Assembly: GCF_019972155.1 (NCBI RefSeq)
Contig: NZ_BOVL01000022.1
Coordinates: forward strand, 530 to 64,529
Length of the DNA stretch: 64,000 nt
Origin: Bradyrhizobium sp. RD5-C2
GTDB taxonomy: Bacteria > Pseudomonadota > Alphaproteobacteria > Rhizobiales > Xanthobacteraceae
Direction of reading: 5' to 3'
Shown: positions 19,015 to 26,237 of the stretch, one piece after another
Layout: the number at the start of each line of letters is the position of its first letter
How positions within the stretch are numbered: the first letter of the stretch is position 1
The notes under the pieces: generated by a model
What the model saw: only the letters and a program-made list of their open reading frames with translations
Database searches by the model: none
What the model was told of the DNA's origin: nothing
Position numbers and translations under genes: made by a program

Positions 19015-19375
19015 AGCGTGCCTTTCTCAAGGAACCGGTTAACGCCGCCGCCGCGGCGGTGTTTCCCCCGGTCCTCCCCCAAACTCGCAAGCCTTTGGAA
19101 AGCTACATGAATCCGTATGAAATACAAATGTGACCGAAGTCACGTAACGGGATCTTAACGGCGTCAATGGCCTCTGCCGGGCGGCAGCATGCCGCAAACC
19201 GGGTTGCTCCGGCGGTCCGGCCGGGTTAAGGGAGTGTTTGTTGCGGCGCCGCAAATTGAGATCAATTCAACGGCCACACACACCTCAACCCCATTAAACC
19301 TGATCGTCACTGACGCGACTAACTGGCGCGATTTCGCTCGAACGCCATCGGGATAGAGATTGGGACTAGAACGTT
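19015..19375. other. Divergent intergenic region, 361 bases
   Basis: No coding sequence is supported. It holds the promoters of the 578-residue gene (leftward) and of the caspase-like gene (rightward), and a Crp-type box at 19129-19144 within a locally AT-rich stretch (about 19105-19160). No other clear motif was seen. Confidence 0.7.
19129..19144. promoter_or_regulatory. Crp-type box TGTGA-CCGAAG-TCACG
   Basis: Nine of ten bases match the TGTGA-N6-TCACA consensus of cAMP-Crp. The centre is about 240 bases from the caspase-like start (19376) and 122 bases from the divergent 578-residue gene start (19014). A Crp protein and a cyclase are encoded in this window. Confidence 0.6.
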
Positions 19376-20230
19376 ATGAACCTTAGGCAGCTTCAGATAT
19401 CCCGTCGCACCATCGCCGTCTGCGTGGCGGTGGCCGGCACGGTGTCGCTGGCGATTGGCGCCCATGCCGCGCTCAACAAGCGGACACCGGATGTTGCCAA
19501 GGAGACTGTCACCGGCTCCGTCGCCACCGGGCAGACCGGCAGCGTTGCGGCCGGCGCCTCCCGCCTCGCGCTGATCATCGGCAACGGCCACTATCCGGAC
19601 GCCGCCGCGCCGCTGGTCCAGCCGATCAACGATGCCCGCACTTTGTCGTCGGCGCTGCGCCGCGAAGGTTTTGACGTCGACGTGGTCGAGGACGCGACCA
19701 AGGACGACATGTTCCGCGCGGTCGAGCGTATGAAGGCCAAGATCCGGCCCGACACCGTCGTGATGCTGTTCTTCGGCGGCTACGGCGTGCAGGTCGGTCG
19801 TGAGAGCTACATGATCCCGGTCGATGCCACGATCTGGAAGGAGGCCGACGTCAAGCGCACCGGCGTCAGCGTCGAATCCGTGCTCGATGCGATGAAGGAG
19901 CGTGGCGCGAAAGCCAAGCTCGTCGTGCTCGATGCCTCGCGCCGCAATCCCTATGAGCGCCGCTTCCGTGCCTTCTCGCACGGCCTCGCCCCGATCAGCC
20001 CGCCGGACAACACCATCGTGCTGACCTCGGCGACGCCGGGCAAGGTCGCCGACGACTCTTCAGCGCCCAACAGCGTCCTGGTTTCCGAGCTGATCAACAA
20101 CCTCAACGCTCAGGCCGGCGCAGAGACCGCCTTCAACAAGACCCGCGTCGCGATCTCCCGCGCCTCTGAAGGCGAGCAGGTGCCGAGCGTGTCGTCGTCG
20201 CTGCTTGAAGACATCAAGCTCGGCGGCTGA
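19376..20230 (+). CDS. Caspase-like (C14) domain protein with Tyr/Ser in place of His/Cys
   Basis: 284 residues: an N-terminal hydrophobic segment (about 12-32, signal or anchor) and a caspase p20-like domain from about 62. RLALIIGNGHYP opens the domain. The catalytic His of the GHG loop is Tyr136 (FGGYGVQ) and the catalytic Cys of DACR is Ser188 (LDASRRNP), so it is a Y/S pseudo-caspase, presumably without proteolysis. A paralogue with the same substitutions lies at 41764-43356. It stands alone on the plus strand, with a Crp-type box upstream. Role unknown. Confidence 0.85.
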   Translation: MNLRQLQISRRTIAVCVAVAGTVSLAIGAHAALNKRTPDVAKETVTGSVATGQTGSVAAGASRLALIIGNGHYPDAAAPLVQPINDARTLSSALRREGFDVDVVEDATKDDMFRAVERMKAKIRPDTVVMLFFGGYGVQVGRESYMIPVDATIWKEADVKRTGVSVESVLDAMKERGAKAKLVVLDASRRNPYERRFRAFSHGLAPISPPDNTIVLTSATPGKVADDSSAPNSVLVSELINNLNAQAGAETAFNKTRVAISRASEGEQVPSVSSSLLEDIKLGG

Positions 20231-20249
20231 GCCACGCCGTCTCCTCAAT

Positions 20250-20398
20250 GTCGTCCTGGCGAAAGCCAGGACCCATACCGCGTGATCTATCGATGAAGCG
20301 TGCTGCGTGTACCGCGGCGCGCATTCACTGCCAATCTTCGCAAAATTTCTGCCGGTGGTTATGGGTCCCGGGTCGCGCTTCGCTTGCCCGGGACGACG
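20250..20398. repeat. Intergenic inverted repeat, family B copy 2
   Basis: Arms TGTCGTCCTGGCGAA and CCCGGGACGACG with inner GGACCCATA and TATGGGTCCC; more diverged than the other B copies. It separates the convergent caspase-like and efflux-adaptor genes. Confidence 0.72.
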
Positions 20399-20416
20399 CC
20401 GTGGATGGAACGCCGT

Positions 20417-21295
20417 CTACTTCGCGTCCGCGCTCGCGCCCACCGGCCGCACCGGATCGCCTTCGCGCAGCAGTGCGCCGGCGCGGGCGACGACGATGTC
20501 GCCTTCCAAAATGCCGTCGCGGATCTCGACCTGGCCGGCCGACATCAAGCCGGTCTCGACCCGCCGCGTCTCGACACGGCCGCCGCGCACCACCTGCACC
20601 ACGGTGCCGGCGGTGGAATAGAGGATCGCGGTCAGTGGCACCGCGACGCCGCAGCTCTGCCCGGTCTTGATCTGCGCGCGGCCGGACGAATTCACCAGCA
20701 GCCGCTGGTTCGATCCGATGCCGACGAACACCTGGCCGAGCTGGCTGTTCGGCTCGATGGTCGGCGCGATCGTCCGCACCTTGCCGTCCATCTCGCCGGC
20801 GCCGATGATCTTGAGCCGCGCGGTCTGCTCGGTCTTCAGCTTGGCGATATCGCGGGTCGGCACCATGCCGACCAGGTCGTATTCGTTTCTGGCGATGATC
20901 GAGAACAGCGCATCCTTGCCTGATGCCGGCGCGCCCACGATCGCCGAGGACGCCGAGATCGTGCCCGCCACCGGCGCGGTGAGGTTGATCGAATTGGTGC
21001 CGTCGGTCAGCCGCGCCAGCACCTGGCCCGCGGTGACGGTGTCGCCGGGATCGGCCTTCACCTCCGCCACCTTCAAGCCGAACCGATCGGGCCGGACCTG
21101 CTGCTCGTCGCGCGGCAGCACGATGCCGGAGACCTCGACGATGTTGCCGAAGCAGAATTTCGAGGCCTTCAGCACTGTCACCGCCGCGCCCTTCGGCACG
21201 GCATCAGCCTCGCCCGCGGCAAGCGCGGGAGAAGCCGCGAGCAGAAGCAGCGCGGAAGCGGCGAGGGCGGCAGCGCGCAGGCGAGGCAAAATCAT
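20417..21295 (-). CDS. Efflux-type periplasmic adaptor protein, orphan
   Basis: 292 residues with signal peptide (ALAASALLLLAASPALA) and the lipoyl/beta-barrel order of RND membrane-fusion proteins. It is paralogous to the adaptor at 39802-40719: both have Cys near the N terminus (KFCFGNIVEVSG here, NACFSDMVRVTG there), the SCGVAVP motif and a closing VETRRV...EGDIVVA segment. Unlike that one, no pump gene is adjacent; a hydrolase gene lies 7 bases upstream. ATG 21295 begins the signal peptide. Confidence 0.8.
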   Translation of the reverse strand: MILPRLRAAALAASALLLLAASPALAAGEADAVPKGAAVTVLKASKFCFGNIVEVSGIVLPRDEQQVRPDRFGLKVAEVKADPGDTVTAGQVLARLTDGTNSINLTAPVAGTISASSAIVGAPASGKDALFSIIARNEYDLVGMVPTRDIAKLKTEQTARLKIIGAGEMDGKVRTIAPTIEPNSQLGQVFVGIGSNQRLLVNSSGRAQIKTGQSCGVAVPLTAILYSTAGTVVQVVRGGRVETRRVETGLMSAGQVEIRDGILEGDIVVARAGALLREGDPVRPVGASADAK

Positions 21296-21302
21296 CGGCA
21301 AA

Positions 21303-22220
21303 CTATTCCCAAAATGAGGGCCTCCTGAATACCAGATGCGGCCTCGCCGAGCCAGCCGGCTGCGCAGCGGCGGCCACCGCCTCGGCCGGGCCGGCACACG
21401 CGGCGAGCTCTAGCTTGGCCAGCTCCTCGGCGCGCCAGATGTGCCGCAGGATCTCCGGATTGACCCGCTCGGCGTGCGTCACCGGCAGCATGTGGCCGGC
21501 CGCCGGCAGATGCCGCATCTCGGCGCCATCAATGATCGCGGCGAGTTTTGCGACAATGCGCTGCGTCACATAGGGCGACAGCCCGCCCGACACCAGCAGC
21601 GTCGGCACCCGCAAGGCGCGCGCGGCGGCCGCCACGCCGTCGAGATCGAGCGCGGCGTTGAAATCGTAAGGCAGCTTGTCCGCCTGCTCGATCATCCGCA
21701 GCCGTCCGCTCGGCGAGAACTGCTCGCGCGGGCCGGAGCCGGCCCAGAACGCCGTGAACGCCTCGACCGCCTCCAGCACCGCGCCGTCGAAAATATCCTG
21801 CGACACCACCTGCGCGATCCGCGCGAAGCGATCGTACAGCCGCACGTCGGCGGAGCCATCGCGCAGCAACGTCGGCAAGACAGGCTCGATCAGCGTGAGG
21901 CTGCGGATGCGGTGCGCATAAGGCGCAATGGTCGCGAGCCGAAACGCGATCGCGCCGCCATAGGAATGCCCGACCAGATGGATCGGCCCCGTGGCCTTGG
22001 CGAGCCAGGGCTCGAGCCGCGCGATCTCGCCATCCAGCGTCCGCGGCCAGTCGCGCCCGCAGGCGGCGACGCCATAGCCGGAAATATCCGGCGCCATGAA
22101 CGGCGTGCCACCGAGCGCGCCCGCAAGCTTCGTCCATTGCCGTCCCGACCCCAGCGAGCAGTGCAGCGCCACCACCGACGCCGCCGCGTGCGTCCCGTCC
22201 AATCCTGTCATCAAACCCAT
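21303..22220 (-). CDS. Alpha/beta hydrolase
   Basis: About 305 residues with the alpha/beta-hydrolase plan: oxyanion region VALHCSLGSGRQW, nucleophile elbow GHSYGG, and a late His in LPAAGHMLPVTH. Substrate unknown; likely a cytoplasmic esterase or similar. Possible starts are ATG 22220 and ATG 22211; GCGAGG fits the second better by spacing. It is just upstream of the orphan adaptor gene (7-base gap), so both are probably cotranscribed. Confidence 0.82.
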   Translation of the reverse strand: MGLMTGLDGTHAAASVVALHCSLGSGRQWTKLAGALGGTPFMAPDISGYGVAACGRDWPRTLDGEIARLEPWLAKATGPIHLVGHSYGGAIAFRLATIAPYAHRIRSLTLIEPVLPTLLRDGSADVRLYDRFARIAQVVSQDIFDGAVLEAVEAFTAFWAGSGPREQFSPSGRLRMIEQADKLPYDFNAALDLDGVAAAARALRVPTLLVSGGLSPYVTQRIVAKLAAIIDGAEMRHLPAAGHMLPVTHAERVNPEILRHIWRAEELAKLELAACAGPAEAVAAAAQPAGSARPHLVFRRPSFWE

Positions 22221-22756
22221 GCCTCGCGTGTTCTTGTTCTCAGAGCACGCGGTTCCCGCGCGCCCGTCATGACGCGAGCGAGGAGGGGGGTGGGTTATTC
22301 CTGGGAGGGGCGGGTGGGGTCGTGATCGTGATTGCGGAGGCAAGCGGATTCACTGGATGGTGATTTGAAGCTTGTGAGAGTTCGCGGAAATGAAAGCAAT
22401 GTCGTAACAGTTGCGATTTTTAAGCCGCTTCCATTATTCTGATTATCAGAAGTTGCTTTGACATCCCAACTCAGCGCTTGGCCTTCCCTGCGCCCTCTCA
22501 CGATCAATGAGGGTGAGTTGATCGCATCCCTCGGGCGCAACATGCCGCAAGATCGCGAACGCATATTCTTCATCTGCTTGACAATGTTGGTCGGGGACTA
22601 GATTGGGTGCAGCGCCGTCACACTGAGGAGGCCGCGACGCGGCCGTCTCGAAGGGTCGGCGGCCCGGCTGGTGGCCGTGCATCCTTCGAGGCTCGCTGCG
22701 CTCGCACCTCAGGATGACGGGACTGCTAGCGGTGCGGAGGCGACGACAGCGCAGCG
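22221..22756. other. Gene-free region, 536 bases, partly AT-rich
   Basis: No convincing gene. About 22330-22600 is clearly lower in GC than its surroundings and holds the perfect palindrome TTCTGAT-T-ATCAGAA (22437-22451). The right part is repeat E (22616-22720). Short reading frames here have no SD and no recognisable family. It may be remnant DNA or a promoter region for the hydrolase. Confidence 0.6.
22616..22720. repeat. Intergenic inverted repeat, family E copy 1
   Basis: Arms CGTCACACTGAGGAGGC and GCACCTCAGGATGACGG, with inner TCTCGAAGGGT and ATCCTTCGAGG and a shared GGCCGTGCAT motif. A second copy lies at 45663-45762. Confidence 0.75.
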
Positions 22757-23002
22757 TCAGCGCACGATGCGCTTCACGCGAGCCTTCTTCTTGGCGATGG
22801 GTGCCGGCGCCAGCTCGGCCTCGGCCGCAGCCTTGGCCTCGCGGGCTTCGCGCAGTGCGCGCAGGCGCTCCATGTTCTTGCGGATCGCGGTCGCGTCACG
22901 CTCGACTTCGGCGATGGCGCGCGCGCCTTCCTCGGCCGCCAGCCGCTGGCGGTCGGCCCTCGCAAGACTTGCGGGCGATGGGTCGGGCTTTCTGGCGCTC
23001 AT
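22757..23002 (-). CDS. Small basic coiled-coil-like protein
   Basis: 81 residues, rich in Ala, Arg, Glu and Lys, with a long heptad-compatible helix (about 12-60) and a basic tail KKKARVKRIVR. No family recognised. ATG 23002 has AGAGGA 5 bases upstream; the longer frame to 23185 has poor composition and no SD. Low-complexity content means it could be overpredicted, but the SD supports it. Confidence 0.6.
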   Translation of the reverse strand: MSARKPDPSPASLARADRQRLAAEEGARAIAEVERDATAIRKNMERLRALREAREAKAAAEAELAPAPIAKKKARVKRIVR

Positions 23003-23169
23003 CGGCATCCTCTTTAAAGCGCGATCCCTGCGTGGAGGTTCGCATTCGTCGCACGCGCCGGCGCGGCGCCCGGCAGGATCACGCGCAAAAAGATACGCAA
23101 AAACCCGCCCAATCCGGTGGACCGAGCGGGTCGCGACGTCATCCCAGTACATCCGTGGAATGACGAACT

Positions 23170-23216
23170 GGCATGATCGCGGCAAACGCGGAACGCGTTT
23201 GCGCGGAAATCATGCC
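23170..23216. terminator. Long imperfect stem-loop downstream of cspA
   Basis: GGCATGAT pairs with ATCATGCC, and inside CGCGGCAAACGCG pairs with CGCGTTTGCGCG around GAA. It begins 12 bases after the cspA stop on the minus strand. There is no U run, so it may act as a 3' stabiliser, a Rho-linked end or a dispersed repeat, not as a classic terminator. Confidence 0.55.
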
Positions 23217-23228
23217 GAAGCAAGAACC

Positions 23229-23438
23229 TCAGACGATCTGAAGATTCTCGGCGCTGGTCTTGCCGCGCATCTTGTCGGTCTTCAGCTCGAACGAGACCTT
23301 CTGGCCTTCAGCGAGGCCAGTCAGACCGGCACGCTCGACTGCGCTGATGTGAACGAACACATCCTTGCTGCCGTCGCTCGGCTCGATGAAACCAAAACCC
23401 TTCTGACCGTTGAACCACTTCACAGTACCTGTCGCCAT
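23229..23438 (-). CDS. cspA: CspA-family cold-shock protein
   Basis: 69-residue single cold-shock domain. RNP1 is KGFGFIEP and RNP2 is VFVHIS, the aromatic nucleic-acid-binding motifs. It binds single-stranded RNA or DNA and acts as an RNA chaperone. ATG 23438 follows GGAGAAGAGA and gives the standard MATGTVKWFN start. The leader (23439 to about 23575) is long enough for RNA-based temperature control, but no structure was tested. Confidence 0.95.
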   Translation of the reverse strand: MATGTVKWFNGQKGFGFIEPSDGSKDVFVHISAVERAGLTGLAEGQKVSFELKTDKMRGKTSAENLQIV

Positions 23439-23652
23439 CTTCTCTTCTCCAAATTGCGCGTTTGCGCATGTGTTGCGCAGAATCGCGCGCCATCCATTCA
23501 ACTGACGATGTCTTTGGAGGAGGGCCGTTCTGACCATTCAACAAGGCGCAACGGCTAATCGAATGGCCACACTATACACACTTTCCCCGCGAATGCAAGG
23601 TTCTGACGGTACCGGGTTCCCGCTCGGATTATGGGAATGGAGGGAGCGCGGA

Positions 23653-26100
23653 TCACTCCGCCGCCGCCTCCGCTGATGGTTCGCCCTTCCAGCTCAGGAT
23701 TTCCGCGGCGAGGATCGGGTGATTAAAGCCCTTCAGCACGAGGTCATCGATGGCGCGGCCTTCGACGTGGGGCTCGACCATGCCGAAGACACGGCGGCTC
23801 ACCACGATCTGGCCGGCTTTGGCCTCGCCGCACAGGCGGGAGGCGAGGTTGGTGACGCTGCCGATCGCGGCATATTCCAGCCGCTGCTCGAAGCCGACCT
23901 GGCCGAGCGTGGCGTAGCCGAGCGCGATGCCGATACCGAAGCCGAGGGTATGCCCGCGGTTGCGCCACTTCTCGGTTAGGGGGCCGACCGTGTCGCGCAT
24001 CTCCACCGCCATCCGCACGGCGCGCGCGGTGTGGTCGGCGAGCTGGATCGGCGCGTTGAACAGGATCATCACGCCGTCGCCGGCATATTTGTCGAGCGTG
24101 CCTTCGTATTTGAAGATCAGCTTGCCGAGCGCTGCGTGATATTCGCGCAGCACGTTCATCGCTTCTTCCGGCTCGGTCGCCTCGGTGAAGGCGGTGAAGC
24201 CGCGCAGGTCGCAGAACACGACGGTCACTTCGCGGCGGTGGCTGTCGAGCAGGCCCTCGGGATTGTCGGAGGAGGCGATCAGCTGCGCCACCTGCGGCGC
24301 CAGGAAGCGCTCGAGCCTTCGGATGCGCTCGATCTCGCCGAGCTGGGTCTCGACCCGCTGCTCCAGCGACTTGTTCCAGTCCTTGAGCGCTTCCGTCTGC
24401 TCGCGCAGCTTGTCGGCCTGCTCGCGCACGGTGGTGTTGGCCTCTTCCAGCGCGTGGCTCTTCTGGTCCACTTCCGTGAACAGCCGCGCATTGCGCATCG
24501 CCAGCACAGCCTGGTGCGCAAAAGTCTTCATCAGGCCGATCAGGCTCGCGGGGAAATCGCCCGCCGTCTTGCGCAACACCACCAGCGAGCCGAGCACGCC
24601 CTGCTGGTCGACCAGCGGCACGACAAGCACGGAGTGGAAGCCGGCGCCGACCACGATATCGCGCAGCGGATGATCGGCCGGATCATCAGGACTTGCGGCG
24701 AGATCGGGAAACGCCAGCGGCTCGCCCTTGGCGGCGGCCTCGGCAAGCGGGCTGTTCGCCGCGTCGATCGCGCGATGATGGCCTTCGGCTTCGGCGTCGA
24801 TGCCGATCGATTGCGTCAGGTTGAATGTGCGCTGTGCCGCGTCATAGCCATAGATCAACACGGCGTCGGCATGGGTGATCTCGAGCGCGCGAGCGGCGAC
24901 TGTCGGCAACACGGCGTTGAGGTCGAGCGAGGACGCCACCGCGCGGCCGACCTCCTCCAGCACCTTCAGCTCGTTGATCGATTGCGCGAGGTCGCGGGTG
25001 CGCTCCTTCACCTTGCCTTCGAGGCCGGAGTAGGTCTCGGCAAGCTGCGAGGCCATGCTGTTGAATTGCCCGGCGAGCTCCTCCAGCTCATCCGCGGTCT
25101 TCACCTCGATGCGGTGGCCGAAATCGCCGGCCCCTAACCGCCGCGCGCCGGTGCGCAGCGCCGTGATCGGCACCAGCATGCGCCGCGCCAAAATCGTGCC
25201 GGCGATGATCGCGACCACGAGGCCGAGCGCGATCAGAAGCGCGATGCGCACCAGCTGGTCGCGGATCGGCGACAGCGCCTGCGCCGTCGGCTGCTCAACA
25301 AACACGTGCCAGCCGAGGTCCGGCGCTGCCGTCGCGGTCGTCAGCACCGCGTTGCCGTCGACATCCTTGCCGGAGGCGACCGGCCTGCCGCTCCGCGACA
25401 GCACCGCGGCGACCTGCGGCAGCGCGGCGAGATCCTTGCCGATTTCGGGGCCCTTCGACGAGCTCGCCAGCACGCGGCCCTTGGCGTCGACGAGATAGGC
25501 ATAGGCGCTGCGGCCGACCTGGGAATCGCCGAAATAGTCATTGAGGAAGCGCAGGTCGATCTCGGCCACGGTGACGCCGGCGTTGAAGCCGGAATGCTGC
25601 TCGCCGATCGACATATACGGCCGCTCGTCGCGAAAGTACGCCGGCGCGTAGGCGGTGCCGCGCTCGACCGCCTCGGTGAAGCGGAAGTCGCGGGAGAGGT
25701 CGGCGTTGGAGTTCAGCGTGACGGTTTGGCGCGACAGCCGCAGCACCTCGCGGCCCTGGCCGTTGATCAAAGTGAGCTGGCTCACCGCCGGCACCTGGCC
25801 GAGCAGCTGGGCATAGTCGGCGCGGCGCAGCTCGATCGTGTTGGAGGAGGCGCGGGTGACCCAGGAGATCTGTCGCTCGAGGTCGGCGATCGATTGCTCG
25901 ATGCGCTTGGCGGTGGCGTCCGCCTTCTCGCTCATCGCGTCCGTCAGCGTGGTCCTGATGCCGCGATAGCTGATCCAGGTCTCAAGCGCGCCGTTGACCG
26001 CGAGCACGAACACAACGAGGCCGACCAGCGCGAGGACGTATTTGGCGAACAGGCCGCCGCGCAGGAACCAGTTCTTGCCCTTGTCCGGTGCCCCGTTCAT
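23653..26100 (-). CDS. Membrane class III adenylate/guanylate cyclase with HAMP and GAF domains
   Basis: 815 residues: membrane helix (about 20-38), extracytoplasmic sensor domain (about 40-285, Cache-like), second helix (about 288-310), HAMP (about 312-365), GAF-like domain (about 385-535), coiled coil (about 540-605) and class III cyclase domain (about 620-795). The two metal Asp are in VVFCDLRGFTAF and KYAGDGVMILF; EYAAIGSVTNLASRL follows. It would make cAMP in the cytoplasm in response to a periplasmic signal. A Crp-type regulator gene lies 2.4 kb away. Substrate (ATP or GTP) is inferred as ATP. Confidence 0.9.
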   Translation of the reverse strand: MNGAPDKGKNWFLRGGLFAKYVLALVGLVVFVLAVNGALETWISYRGIRTTLTDAMSEKADATAKRIEQSIADLERQISWVTRASSNTIELRRADYAQLLGQVPAVSQLTLINGQGREVLRLSRQTVTLNSNADLSRDFRFTEAVERGTAYAPAYFRDERPYMSIGEQHSGFNAGVTVAEIDLRFLNDYFGDSQVGRSAYAYLVDAKGRVLASSSKGPEIGKDLAALPQVAAVLSRSGRPVASGKDVDGNAVLTTATAAPDLGWHVFVEQPTAQALSPIRDQLVRIALLIALGLVVAIIAGTILARRMLVPITALRTGARRLGAGDFGHRIEVKTADELEELAGQFNSMASQLAETYSGLEGKVKERTRDLAQSINELKVLEEVGRAVASSLDLNAVLPTVAARALEITHADAVLIYGYDAAQRTFNLTQSIGIDAEAEGHHRAIDAANSPLAEAAAKGEPLAFPDLAASPDDPADHPLRDIVVGAGFHSVLVVPLVDQQGVLGSLVVLRKTAGDFPASLIGLMKTFAHQAVLAMRNARLFTEVDQKSHALEEANTTVREQADKLREQTEALKDWNKSLEQRVETQLGEIERIRRLERFLAPQVAQLIASSDNPEGLLDSHRREVTVVFCDLRGFTAFTEATEPEEAMNVLREYHAALGKLIFKYEGTLDKYAGDGVMILFNAPIQLADHTARAVRMAVEMRDTVGPLTEKWRNRGHTLGFGIGIALGYATLGQVGFEQRLEYAAIGSVTNLASRLCGEAKAGQIVVSRRVFGMVEPHVEGRAIDDLVLKGFNHPILAAEILSWKGEPSAEAAAE

Positions 26101-26237
26101 CCAGCCTCGTCCGTTCCCCTCCGATCAGTCGGGTGCGCCACTGTATCCGCTGCTGTTTAGCACGGATCGGTGGGGCAAAGCGGGGCCTCCCGTCGCATGG
26201 TTAGCCCTGCATTCCAGCGGGGGATATCCGGGAATAT

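Noticed and set aside
22295..22682. Short minus-strand frames in the AT-rich gap
   Set aside because: No SD, atypical composition, no recognisable family; part overlaps repeat E.
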